64,000 nt of DNA from MGBC163016 sp910588905 (GTDB lineage: Bacteria; Actinomycetota; Coriobacteriia; Coriobacteriales; Eggerthellaceae), in the NCBI GenBank assembly GCA_948616985.1, contig CAPGDO010000006.1:43778-107777 (forward strand), given 5' to 3'. The notes beneath the pieces are model-generated. The model saw only the letters and a list, made by a program, of their open reading frames with translations, made no database searches and had not been told where the DNA came from. Shown here in pieces: positions 55,051 through 63,765 of the stretch. Numbering within the stretch: the stretch's first letter is position 1; each line of letters begins with the position of its first letter. The position numbers and the translations under genes are program-made.

Positions 55051-57414
55051 ATGGCAAAGCAGTATCTTGAAGTGGGTGAGCGCCAGTTCCAGACGAAGGT
55101 CATCAGCGAAGAGGATGTCACCGTGAAGGCTGAGGATATCCAGAAGGCTGTGACCGAAGGGGCGCGGAAGAACGCAGAGCATAGCGGGAAGGCACCCGCC
55201 TCTCCGCTTTCTTGGATACCTTGGGAGCGGATCTTCCCTGATCAGGTTGATAAGGAACGGCCTGAGGTGGCCTATCATCCTGACCGGATCACCACTGAGC
55301 TGATCGAAGCGGGTCACGATGCTCCCCGAGCGCTGGTCTGCGTTCAGGGCATGTTCGCCAAGGGTATCTTCATGGGCTTGGCGGAAGCGGGCTTGGCCAC
55401 GGTCGCCCCCCAGACAGGGGATAGGCGCATAGATGTGAATCCGAAGCTGGCGCTGCGTACGGTTCCGTTGGGCACGAAGCCCTCCAAGGCGCTCTTCACC
55501 AACGCCCATGCCATCCTGCAGGCAGCCACGGATGCTCAAGTGCAGGCCATCTTCCTCGGGTATGTGGCCGCGACTTTGGCGAAGGACGATCGCTTCTTGC
55601 GTAGGGCCGCCGATGCGGGCATTCGTGTCTTCAGGCCCTTTGAGCCCGACACCACGCGCCAATTCTGGTTGGAGTGCAAGCCGAAGGAGGCCACCGAGGC
55701 TTCCGCAGAGGGAGAGGCGATCGTGCCGGGCCGGTGGCAGACCTGCCACAGCTGCAAGCTCACCTTCGATGAAGCTGATTTTGCCCAGAATGATTCCCGC
55801 TGCCCCCAATGCCAAACGCTCTCTCGCATGGCTTCGGACGTGCGCATCGCTGACATCTTGGACGATGGGGTCTTCGAGGAATGGGACCAAGACGTGCCGG
55901 ATGTCAACCCGCTCTCCTTCGCAGGTTATCCTGAGAAGATCGCAGCCCAGCGGGAGAAGACGGGACTGGATGAGGCCGTGCGCACGGGCTTCGGCTATAT
56001 CGGGCGCGTGCCCGTGGCCTTCGGCATCATGGATCCGGCCTTCTTCATGGGATCCATGGGCAGCGTGGTGGGGGAGAAGGTCGCTCGCCTCTTCGACCGA
56101 GCCACGGATGAGGGATTGCCCGTGGTGCTCTTCTGTGCTTCAGGGGGTGCTCGCATGCAGGAGGGCATCGTGTCGCTCATGCAGATGGCGAAGACCTCCT
56201 GTGCCATCGAGCGTCACGATCGGGCTGGCCTGCTCTACGTGTCCGTCTTGACCGACCCTACCACCGGCGGCGTGACCGCTTCCTTCGCCACCTTGGGGGA
56301 CATCATCCTCTCAGAACCGGAGACGCTGATCGGGTTTGCTGGCCAGCGGGTCATCCGGGACACCATCAAACAGGATCTGCCCGAAGGCTTCCAGACAGCC
56401 GAATTCGCTCTGGAGCATGGCTTGATCGACGCTATCGTCGAGCGCAGCCAGATGCGTCGGGCGCTCAAGACCATCCTGCGCATGCATGCCTGCCCCATCG
56501 ACGACAGAGGCCGCACGCCGGAGGATGCGTTCGAGGTGGCCGAGCATGCCCTGGATGCGAAAGAGCAGCGGCGGTTGGAGCGTCATGCCAAACAGGAGCT
56601 GCGGAAGTCCGGCGTGATGGGAGCGGCCCAGCCGGGCAGCGCCTGGGAGAGCGTCCAGCTTGCCCGCAATGCCCACCGGCCTACCTCCCGTTCCTATATC
56701 CGGGGCGTGGCCGATGCCTTCTTCGAATTGCACGGGGATCGGCAGTTCGCCGATGACGGAGCCATCATCGGCGGCATCGGCATGGTGGATGACAGACCGG
56801 TCACCATCATCGCCCAGGAGAAGGGCGCCGACCTCAAGGACCGCATCCGTCGCAACTTCGGCTGTCCCCAACCCGAGGGGTACCGCAAAGCCGCTCGGCT
56901 CATGCGGCAGGCGCAGAAGTTCGGTCGTCCTATCGTCTGCTTCGTGGATACCCAGGGAGCCTTCTGCGGGACCGGTGCCGAAGAGCGCGGTCAGGGGAAT
57001 GCCATCGCGGAGAGCCTCCAGTTGATGGCTGGTCTCACCGTGCCGGTGATCAGTATCATCTTGGGCGAAGGCGGTTCAGGGGGAGCGCTGGCTATGGCCG
57101 TTGCCAACAAGGTGGCCATGCAAGAGCATGCCGTGTACTCCATCCTCTCTCCCGAAGGGTTCGCTTCCATCCTGTGGAAGGACGGCAAGCGCGCTCCTGA
57201 GGCTGCGGAGGCCATGCAGATGGATGCCGCCCACGTGTCAGCCTTGGGCGTGGTGGATGAGGTCATCAGCGAGGGTGAGGCTCCCGCCCACGAGAATCCG
57301 GAAGAGGCTGTGGCTAACGTGCGCCAGTTCGTAGGCGAAGCACTCCGTGAGCTTTCCCTGTGCGCTCCTGAGGAATTGCGCGCCCAGCGCCAAGCTCGCT
57401 TCGCTGCATTCTGA
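55051..57414 (+). CDS. accDA: Acetyl-CoA carboxylase carboxyltransferase beta-alpha fusion with N-terminal biotin-carboxylase-like domain
   Basis: 787 aa from the ATG at 55051 (AACGGAGGGTG site). Residues about 93-197 read like the N-terminal (pre-ATP-grasp) domain of biotin carboxylase: a GEIALR-like segment (GMFAKGIFMGLAEAGL), then AHAILQAATDAQVQAIFLGY and AADAGIRVFRPF. The AccD zinc ribbon follows (C232xxC235, C251xxC254), then the beta-subunit core (FCASGGARMQEGIVSLMQMA) and, from about 525, the alpha subunit (ELHGDRQFADDGAIIGG; GEGGSGGALAMAVAN). No ATP-grasp domain or biotin site is present; accB and accC are not in the operon. The carboxyltransferase moves CO2 from biotin to acetyl-CoA. 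Last gene of the fab operon. Confidence 0.92.
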   Translation: MAKQYLEVGERQFQTKVISEEDVTVKAEDIQKAVTEGARKNAEHSGKAPASPLSWIPWERIFPDQVDKERPEVAYHPDRITTELIEAGHDAPRALVCVQGMFAKGIFMGLAEAGLATVAPQTGDRRIDVNPKLALRTVPLGTKPSKALFTNAHAILQAATDAQVQAIFLGYVAATLAKDDRFLRRAADAGIRVFRPFEPDTTRQFWLECKPKEATEASAEGEAIVPGRWQTCHSCKLTFDEADFAQNDSRCPQCQTLSRMASDVRIADILDDGVFEEWDQDVPDVNPLSFAGYPEKIAAQREKTGLDEAVRTGFGYIGRVPVAFGIMDPAFFMGSMGSVVGEKVARLFDRATDEGLPVVLFCASGGARMQEGIVSLMQMAKTSCAIERHDRAGLLYVSVLTDPTTGGVTASFATLGDIILSEPETLIGFAGQRVIRDTIKQDLPEGFQTAEFALEHGLIDAIVERSQMRRALKTILRMHACPIDDRGRTPEDAFEVAEHALDAKEQRRLERHAKQELRKSGVMGAAQPGSAWESVQLARNAHRPTSRSYIRGVADAFFELHGDRQFADDGAIIGGIGMVDDRPVTIIAQEKGADLKDRIRRNFGCPQPEGYRKAARLMRQAQKFGRPIVCFVDTQGAFCGTGAEERGQGNAIAESLQLMAGLTVPVISIILGEGGSGGALAMAVANKVAMQEHAVYSILSPEGFASILWKDGKRAPEAAEAMQMDAAHVSALGVVDEVISEGEAPAHENPEEAVANVRQFVGEALRELSLCAPEELRAQRQARFAAF

Positions 57415-57427
57415 TCCACGCGCTTCC

Positions 57428-57790
57428 ATGGCCTTCTTGCAGGACGACAACGCTTATCCCGATTGTGCCATGTGTGGGGGCTGTTGCAGCCGTATGGGCG
57501 TGCTGGCGGTCACCGAAGAGGAATACCATGCCATGGTCTGTGCAGCTAGCGAAGAGGGTGTGCATCCTATCGATCGCGGAGAGGAAGGGTGCCCCCTCCT
57601 GGCCGAGGATGGGAGCTGCATGATCTGGGAGGCGCGTCCCCAGGTCTGCCGGTTGTACAACTGCCATATCCCTCGCCATCAGATACTGGCGGATCATCCT
57701 GAGGTCACCGTGCCTGAGCGATTGCATCTGATCTGCCTGCGGGAGACCTTCGTTCCGGGTATCGCGTCGCGCCCCGAATGCGCTTCCTGA
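57428..57790 (+). CDS. YkgJ family cysteine cluster protein
   Basis: 120 aa from the ATG at 57428. CAMCGGCCSRMGV near the N-terminus, CPLLAEDGSCMIWEARPQVC and LYNC later: eight or more ordered cysteines typical of the Fe- or Zn-binding YkgJ/UPF0153 family. Function in the family is poorly known. It starts 13 bp after the accDA fusion gene and might be the last cistron of the fab operon, but has no obvious link to lipid synthesis. Confidence 0.8.
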   Translation: MAFLQDDNAYPDCAMCGGCCSRMGVLAVTEEEYHAMVCAASEEGVHPIDRGEEGCPLLAEDGSCMIWEARPQVCRLYNCHIPRHQILADHPEVTVPERLHLICLRETFVPGIASRPECAS

Positions 57791-57875
57791 GGGAAGCTGC
57801 GCTCTCAGGAGCATTGACCTGATCCTTCCCTTCGTCTGGGCCTATTGTTTTCGTCGGCCGTTTCCGCGCAAATGA

Positions 57876-57900
57876 TGTTACACTTCGTTCATTCGTAACA
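57876..57900. promoter_or_regulatory. Inverted repeat upstream of the ABC transporter operon
   Basis: TGTTAC-N13-GTAACA, with 18 bp to the ATG at 57919 and an AAAGGGGGAGGG ribosome site between. Position and symmetry suit a dimeric repressor. With a metal-uptake operon downstream, a nickel- or zinc-responsive regulator is a fair guess. Confidence 0.5.
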
Positions 57901-57918
57901 CCAAAGGGGGAGGGTCCT

Positions 57919-59574
57919 ATGGCAGCGACGCATTTGAGCCGCAGGCAGTTCGTCAAGGCGGCAGGTCTGGGGGCGGCTTCCCTGGCTTTCGGAGGTGCGC
58001 TCTCTGGCTGCGGGAGTGGCACCACCACTTCGCCAGATACCCCTGAGGCGGATCAGGTCATCGTCACCATGACCACTACCTCAGAGCCGGAAACGGGATT
58101 CGACCCGCTCTTCTCCTGGGGCTGTGGCGAGCATGTCCATGAGCCGCTCATCCAGTCCACCCTCATCACCACCAACCAGGCCATGGCTTTCGAAGGGGAT
58201 CTGGCAACCCAGTGGGAATGCTCTCCTGATGGCCTGACCTGGACGTTCGCCCTGCGCGACGACGTGCGCTTCACCGATGGCGAACCCCTTACAGCCCGGG
58301 ATGTCGCCTTCACCATCAACGGCATCAATGCCAATGCAGCCGCCCAGGCAGATCTATCCATGGTGCATGAGGCGGTGGCGGTGGATGACACCACGGTCCA
58401 GCTGCATCTGAGCAAGCCGTTCAACGCCATGCTCTATACCCTTGCGGTGGTGGGCATCGTACCCGAGCATGCCTATGACGCGCAGACTTATGGGGCCCAT
58501 CCCATCGGCAGCGGGCGGTATATGCTGGAACAGTGGGACCGCGGCCAGCAGGTCATCTTGCGGGCGAACCCTGACTACTATGGCGAAGCGCCCAAGATGG
58601 AGCGCTTGGTGGTCCTGTTCATGGATGAGGATGCATCCATGGCGGCAGCCAACTCCGGTCAAGCGGACGTCTGCTACACCTCTGCTGTCTTCGTTGACAG
58701 CCATCAACCTGCTGACTATACGGTGCTGAACTGCGCCTCTGTGGATTCCCGGGGTATATCGCTGCCCTGCGTTCCCGCAGGGGAGAGCCGGGTGGTCGAA
58801 GGGGACATGGTGCTCCAGGCGGGCAATGACGTCACCTGCGACCAGTCCCTTCGCCAGGCGATGAACTGGGGCATCGACCGCCAATCCATGATCGCCAATG
58901 TATTGAATGGCTATGGCACCGTGGCCTATAGCGTTGCGGATAGCATGCCGTGGTACAACCCTCAGATGGAAGTGCCGTTCGATAGGGAAGCCGCTCAGGG
59001 CATCTTGGAGGCGGGAGGATGGCGAAGAGGGGCTGATGGCATCTACGAGAAAGAGGGGGTGCGGGCGGCGTTCCCGTGCTTCTACCCGTCCGCTGATTCC
59101 GTTCGCCAAGGCCTGGTGAATGAGTTCGCGAACCAGATGCGGGAGCTGGGCATCGAGGTGACTCCCGTGGGGTCAGGATGGACCTATGATCCTGAGGGCA
59201 TCTACTACCACCAGTACACTGATCCGGTGCTCTGGGGCTGGGGGGCGAATAGCCCGGTCGAGCTCTATTCGCTGCATTTCGGCCCATCAAGGGGCAATTA
59301 TGCCTGCTATGAGAGCGCAGCGGTGGATGAGCATCTCAACGCGGCTTTGGCTGCTACCACCATCGATGGATCCTATCTCGAATGGCAGGCGGCCCAGTGG
59401 GATGGGACGAACGGGTTCGCACCCGAGGGTGCGGCTTCTTGGATCTGGCTTTGCAACGTCGACCACCTCTACTATCAGCGCAATGGCTTGGTGGTAGCTC
59501 CCCAGAAGCCGCATCCACACGGCCATGGATGGTCATTGGTGAACAACGTGGACCAGTGGTATTGGGAATCCTAA
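57919..59574 (+). CDS. ABC transporter substrate-binding lipoprotein, nickel/peptide type (SBP family 5)
   Basis: 551 aa. N-terminus SRRQFVKAAGLGAASLAFGG combines a twin-arginine-like motif with a lipobox (LSGC, Cys about 32), so a folded, lipid-anchored export route is likely. The SBP_bac_5 pattern is present: LATQWECSPDGLTWTFALRD, DVRFTDGEPLTARDV, PIGSGRYMLEQWDRGQ. The C-terminus holds PHPHGHGWSLVNN, a His-rich segment that could contact metal or a metal chelate. The family takes up peptides, nickel or opines. First gene of a five-gene transporter operon. Confidence 0.88.
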   Translation: MAATHLSRRQFVKAAGLGAASLAFGGALSGCGSGTTTSPDTPEADQVIVTMTTTSEPETGFDPLFSWGCGEHVHEPLIQSTLITTNQAMAFEGDLATQWECSPDGLTWTFALRDDVRFTDGEPLTARDVAFTINGINANAAAQADLSMVHEAVAVDDTTVQLHLSKPFNAMLYTLAVVGIVPEHAYDAQTYGAHPIGSGRYMLEQWDRGQQVILRANPDYYGEAPKMERLVVLFMDEDASMAAANSGQADVCYTSAVFVDSHQPADYTVLNCASVDSRGISLPCVPAGESRVVEGDMVLQAGNDVTCDQSLRQAMNWGIDRQSMIANVLNGYGTVAYSVADSMPWYNPQMEVPFDREAAQGILEAGGWRRGADGIYEKEGVRAAFPCFYPSADSVRQGLVNEFANQMRELGIEVTPVGSGWTYDPEGIYYHQYTDPVLWGWGANSPVELYSLHFGPSRGNYACYESAAVDEHLNAALAATTIDGSYLEWQAAQWDGTNGFAPEGAASWIWLCNVDHLYYQRNGLVVAPQKPHPHGHGWSLVNNVDQWYWES

Positions 59575-59586
59575 GGCAGAAGGTCC

Positions 59587-60600
59587 ATGGCCCGCTACAT
59601 CACCGGACAGGTCCTGCGCTTCGCCCTGCTCATGGCAGCCGTGAGCGTGGTCGTCTTCGCCTTGGTGAGTGCATCTCCCATTGACCCGCTGCAGGCCAAT
59701 GTGGGTCAGGTGGCCTTGGTGGGCATGGGGGAGGAGAAGCGCGCGGCCCTGGACGCCTACTGGGGGGCTGCGGTCCCGTTCCCTGAACGCTTCTTCGCAT
59801 GGCTGGGAGGCCTGCTCCAGGGGGATATGGGGCTGTCGTTGCGCTACAACGCGCCTGTAGCCGAGGTCATCGCCGCCCGTGCGCTCAATTCGTTGGCACT
59901 GATGGCTACAGCCTGGGTGGTGAGCGGTCTCTTGGGATTCGCGCTGGGGGTATGGGCAGGGACTCACCGCGGCTCCTGGGCTGATCGTGGCATCAAGGCC
60001 TACTGCTTCATCCTGGCGGCGAGCCCCACCTTCTGGGTGGCATTGCTCCTGCTCATCATCTTCTCGGTCCAGCTGGGTTGGTTCCCTATCGGATTCTCTC
60101 AGCCTATCGGCAAGGCTGCTGCAGACGTCACGCTGTGGGAGGCCCTGCACCACATGGCACTGCCTGTCATCACCCTCTCCATCGTGGGGGTAGCCAATGT
60201 GGCTCTCCATACCCGTGAGAAGACCATCGATGTGATGGCATCCCCCTATGTGAGGTTCGCCCGGGCGCGGGGGGAAAGCGAACGGGCCATCCTCTTGCAT
60301 CATGGCCTCAGGAATCTGATGCTGCCCGCTCTTACCATCCAGTGCGCCCAGATCGCCGAGATCTTCGGTGGCTCTGTATTGGTGGAGCAGGTGTTCAGCT
60401 ATCCCGGGCTCGGCCAGGCGGCCGTGACGGCGGGCATCGGCGGGGATGTGGCGCTTCTGGCGGGCATCGCTTTGGTATCTGCGGCCCTCGTGTTCGGCGG
60501 CAACCTCATCGCGAACATCCTCTATGGCATCATCGATCCGCGGATGCGCCTCGGTGCGCGGACGCAGCGGATGAAGGGGGAAGGGGGAGACTGTGGCTGA
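59587..60600 (+). CDS. ABC transporter permease (DppB/NikB type)
   Basis: 337 aa, about six transmembrane helices. N-terminal YITGQVLRFALLMAAVSVVV and the EAA loop YVRFARARGESERAILLHHG then LRNLMLPA define the DppB/OppB/NikB permease. It pairs with the next permease. Spaced 12 bp after the binding protein gene; overlaps the next gene by 8 bp. Confidence 0.92.
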   Translation: MARYITGQVLRFALLMAAVSVVVFALVSASPIDPLQANVGQVALVGMGEEKRAALDAYWGAAVPFPERFFAWLGGLLQGDMGLSLRYNAPVAEVIAARALNSLALMATAWVVSGLLGFALGVWAGTHRGSWADRGIKAYCFILAASPTFWVALLLLIIFSVQLGWFPIGFSQPIGKAAADVTLWEALHHMALPVITLSIVGVANVALHTREKTIDVMASPYVRFARARGESERAILLHHGLRNLMLPALTIQCAQIAEIFGGSVLVEQVFSYPGLGQAAVTAGIGGDVALLAGIALVSAALVFGGNLIANILYGIIDPRMRLGARTQRMKGEGGDCG

Positions 60601-61471
60601 CCTCGCGTCCGTGGCGGTCCCAGCAGACCTCCTCCATGCTCCGCGCAAGGCAAAGCTAGCGAATCGGGCATTCGTGCTGGCTTCCGTCTGCATCGCCACC
60701 CTTATCCTCGGCGGCGTGCTGGTGGCGGGCATCCTCCTGGAGCCTGCAGCTCAGGCTACGGATCTCCTCCAGAAGAACCTGCCTCCCTCCTTCGAGCACC
60801 CCTTCGGCACGGATGCCTTGGGCAGGGATATGCTCGTGCGCACCTTGGCTGGGCTCTCCTTGAGCCTGCGAGTGGGCTTGGGGGCAGCCTTGGCGTCTTC
60901 GCTCATCGCCCTGGTCCTGGGCACTGCTGCTGCTTTGGGCGGCCGCCGGATTGATGCCGCCATATCCTGGCTGATAGACCTCATGATGGGCATTCCCCAT
61001 ATCGTGCTGCTCATCCTCATAGCCTTTGCGCTGGGGAAGGGCTTTTGGGGTGTGACCTTGGGGGTGGCGCTCACCCACTGGCCGTCTTTGGCCCGCGTGG
61101 TGCGAGCTGAGGTGTTGCAATGCAAGGAGTCTGGCTTCGTGGCCTTCGCTGAGAAGCTGGGAGCCTCGCCGTTGCAGATAGCCTGGCGGCATATGATTCC
61201 CTTCGTGCTCCCGCAGTTCCTGGTGGGCCTCATCCTGCTCTTTCCCCATGCCATCCTCCATGAGGCGGCCATCACCTTCCTTGGTTTCGGATTGCCGCCA
61301 GAGCAACCTGCCATCGGCATCATCCTGTCAGAATCCATGGGGTATCTCTCGGTGGGCCTGTGGTGGCTGGCTGTGTTCCCGGGGCTTGCGCTCATTGCCA
61401 TGGTGATGCTGTTCGATATCGTCGGGTCAGGGGTGCGTCGCATGGTGGACCCCCAGAGCTCTCAGGAGTGA
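60593..61471 (+). CDS. ABC transporter permease (DppC/NikC type)
   Basis: 292 aa from the GTG at 60593. HPFGTDALGRDMLVRTLAG is the DppC/NikC signature, followed by helices and the EAA loop (FVAFAEKLGASPLQIAWRH). GGGGGAG-like ribosome site within the end of the preceding gene. Six transmembrane helices. Forms the channel with the DppB-type permease. Confidence 0.92.
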   Translation: MADLASVAVPADLLHAPRKAKLANRAFVLASVCIATLILGGVLVAGILLEPAAQATDLLQKNLPPSFEHPFGTDALGRDMLVRTLAGLSLSLRVGLGAALASSLIALVLGTAAALGGRRIDAAISWLIDLMMGIPHIVLLILIAFALGKGFWGVTLGVALTHWPSLARVVRAEVLQCKESGFVAFAEKLGASPLQIAWRHMIPFVLPQFLVGLILLFPHAILHEAAITFLGFGLPPEQPAIGIILSESMGYLSVGLWWLAVFPGLALIAMVMLFDIVGSGVRRMVDPQSSQE

Positions 61472-61476
61472 GGCGG

Positions 61477-62433
61477 ATGCTGCGCGAAGAGGCTCAGGCC
61501 ACGACAGAGGAGATCAGAGCGTTCCATGGGGACCATGGCAACGGGGAGTTCCACCACCATCATTCCCATAGTGCTACCTCTCAGCATGCCTCCTCCCACC
61601 ATCTGCTCCAAGTGGAATCCTTGAGCGTGGCCTTCCAGATGTACGAGGAGAGTGTTGGGCTCCGAGGGTTCTTCCAAGCGCCCCAGCGGAGCGTTCAGGT
61701 CATCCGAGACTTGAGCATCTCCGTCCACGTGGGTGAGGTGGTCGCTGTGGTGGGAGCGTCCGGTTCGGGCAAGACGCTCCTGGCTGATGCCCTCTTCGGT
61801 CTCTTCCAGCCCAACGCTCAGGTTTCGGGCACCATCTGGTTCGATGGCGAAGAGCAGACCCCCGCTTCCCTGGCTGCCCTGCGTGGCAACCGGATCGCTC
61901 TCATCCCTCAGAGCATCGCTGCGTTGGATCCGCTGATGAAGGTGGGGCATCAAGTCCAGGGGTTCGCGAAGGGGAGCGAAGGGCGCCAGACGCTCCAGGA
62001 GCGTCAAGAGGAGCTCTTCGCCCGCTATGGGCTGTCTCCCGAGGTGGCAGGCCTCTACCCCCATGAGCTTTCCGGTGGTATGGCCCGGCGGGTGCTCCTA
62101 TGCTGCGCGTTGATGGGCCACCCCCAGCTCATCGTGGCCGACGAGCCTACCCCCGGCCTTGATACCCCTCTGGCCGTGCAAGCTCTCTCTGACTTGCGGT
62201 CCTTTGCCGATGATGGCGGTGGTGTCATGTTGATCACCCATGATCTTGACCTGGCCCTGCAGGTGGCTGACCGGGTTGCGGTGTTCAGGGAGGGAACGGT
62301 AGTAGAGGAGACCAGCGTAGCCGCCTTCGCGGATCCGACACGGTTGCGCCATCCCTTCTCTCGGGCGCTCTGGCGTGGGATGCCCGAGCACGGGTTCGAG
62401 GGCGACTGGGAAGAGGAGGCGGATCATGCTTGA
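61477..62433 (+). CDS. ABC transporter ATPase (NikD/DppD type) with His-rich N-terminus
   Basis: 318 aa from the ATG at 61477. Residues about 16-46 hold eleven His in about 30 (FHGDHGNGEFHHHHSHSATS then QHASSHHLL), ahead of the ATPase fold. Walker A GASGSGKTLL, Q-loop IALIPQSIAALDP, signature LSGGMARRVLLCC, Walker B LIVADEPTPGLD. The His-rich head is not part of normal DppD and could bind nickel, cobalt or zinc, pointing to a metal transporter. Overlaps the next gene by 8 bp. Confidence 0.9.
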   Translation: MLREEAQATTEEIRAFHGDHGNGEFHHHHSHSATSQHASSHHLLQVESLSVAFQMYEESVGLRGFFQAPQRSVQVIRDLSISVHVGEVVAVVGASGSGKTLLADALFGLFQPNAQVSGTIWFDGEEQTPASLAALRGNRIALIPQSIAALDPLMKVGHQVQGFAKGSEGRQTLQERQEELFARYGLSPEVAGLYPHELSGGMARRVLLCCALMGHPQLIVADEPTPGLDTPLAVQALSDLRSFADDGGGVMLITHDLDLALQVADRVAVFREGTVVEETSVAAFADPTRLRHPFSRALWRGMPEHGFEGDWEEEADHA

Positions 62434-63025
62434 GGCTCACAACGTCTCCTTCGCCTATCCCAAAGGCCCCGTCATCTTGGAAGACATTTCCTTGGAAGTG
62501 GCTCCCCGTCAGCGGCTCTATGTGCAAGCGCCCTCCGGCACGGGCAAGACCACGCTCTGTCGGATATTGGCGGGCTTCCAGCGGCCCTCTTCGGGAGAGG
62601 TGCTCGTGGATGGGCAGCCTCTGTCGAAGCGCGGCCCATGCCCGGTGCAGCTCATCGGGCAGCATCCTGAGCATGCTCTGGACCCGCGGATGCGGATGAA
62701 GGACAGCCTGCTCGAAGCGGGTCCTTTGGATGAGGGATTGCTCCAGCGCTTGGGCATCCAACAGAGGTGGCTCAGTCGCTTTCCCCACGAGCTCTCCGGT
62801 GGCGAGCTGCAGCGCTTCTGCATCGCCCGCGCTCTCATGGCGAACCCTCGCTACTTGATAGCCGATGAGATCTCTACCATGTTGGACGCGGTGACCCAAG
62901 CGCATATCTGGCGCAGGCTCCTGGAAGAGGTGGAGCAGCGGGGCCTCGGTCTCGTGTTCACCACCCACTCTGTTACCCTTGCTGAACAGGTGATAGGGTC
63001 TGGTGAAGTGCATACCTTACGGTAG
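62426..63025 (+). CDS. ABC transporter ATPase (NikE/DppF type)
   Basis: 199 aa from the ATG at 62426 (GAGGAGGCGG site). Walker A APSGTGKTTL, signature LSGGELQRFCIARAL, switch His in VFTTHSVTL. The Walker B segment is YLIADEISTMLD, where the family usually has DE(P/I)-type sequence. Shorter than most DppF proteins, which carry a C-terminal oligopeptide-type extension absent here. Last gene of the transporter operon. Confidence 0.9.
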   Translation: MLEAHNVSFAYPKGPVILEDISLEVAPRQRLYVQAPSGTGKTTLCRILAGFQRPSSGEVLVDGQPLSKRGPCPVQLIGQHPEHALDPRMRMKDSLLEAGPLDEGLLQRLGIQQRWLSRFPHELSGGELQRFCIARALMANPRYLIADEISTMLDAVTQAHIWRRLLEEVEQRGLGLVFTTHSVTLAEQVIGSGEVHTLR

Positions 63026-63765
63026 GGAAGGCATACTGGGGAATGTGTAGGGGCGAATCGCGATCCGCCCTTTTTCTGCCCGCATGCGTGATCCTGGGAC
63101 GTTCCTGAACTCACGCGCTCCGCGCGAAAAGATGTGCGGCGCATAAGACCTCCTTGCTCACAGGTCGTACCCGCCGCCTAACTAAACATATCACCCTGGA
63201 TCCGTAGGGGCCGACCGTGGTCGGCCCTGGGTAGCATATCAGGTTGCCCGTAGGGGCGGATCGTGATCCGCCCTTTTCTACCCGGATCAATGCCCTCCCC
63301 GCAAGGGGCGTTCGGCCTTAGGCCTCGGCTCTCGAAAAGACGTGATGCTTCGCTTATATCACGCTTTTCTCGGCCTGCGGAATCGGCCTCAACCCCTCAC
63401 GGGGAGGGCTGTCTTCGTGTAACAACAAAAAAATCCTCACCGCACTGCTGATGGGACCCTCCGGGTCCGCATCATCACTGCGGACGGCTACCGCCGCGTC
63501 ATCGCGCTTCGCGCGAAATCACCACCCTGGACTCGTATGGGTCGAACACGTTCGACCCATACGAGTAAGGATGTGCGGCGCATGGGGTTCTCTGACCAGC
63601 AACGCATAACCGCCGCCTAACTATTTCCGCTGCTTGCGCAGCGGAGAGGGCGGGTTGCAACCTGTGCATACCTGCGACGTTCTCTGGGCTGTCACGTCGG
63701 GCCGAGCCAGCTCGGCCCCTACGGGCCGTGTGCCAGGTTCCTATCGGGTGAACCATGCGTTGTAG
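63026..63765. repeat. Repeat-dense intergenic region
   Basis: About 740 bp with no convincing gene. Copies of the GTAGGGGC palindrome family lie at 63047-63070, 63204-63227, 63250-63273, 63699-63722 (inverted) and 63762-63785. A related perfect 34-bp palindrome lies at 63532-63565 (CTCGTATGGGTCGAAC and its complement around AC). A nested inverted repeat fills 63293-63408. A second element with ends GATGTGCGGCGCAT and CCGCCGCCTAACTA occurs twice (63131-63184 and 63570-63623). Confidence 0.8.
63293..63408. repeat. Nested 116-bp inverted repeat
   Basis: Outer arms CCCTCCCCG and CGGGGAGGG, inner hairpins CCCC-GCAA-GGGG and CCCC-TCA-CGGGG, and a central pair AAAAG-CGTGAT / ATCACG-CTTTT. It looks like a miniature transposable element or a remnant of one. 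No open frame. Confidence 0.6.
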
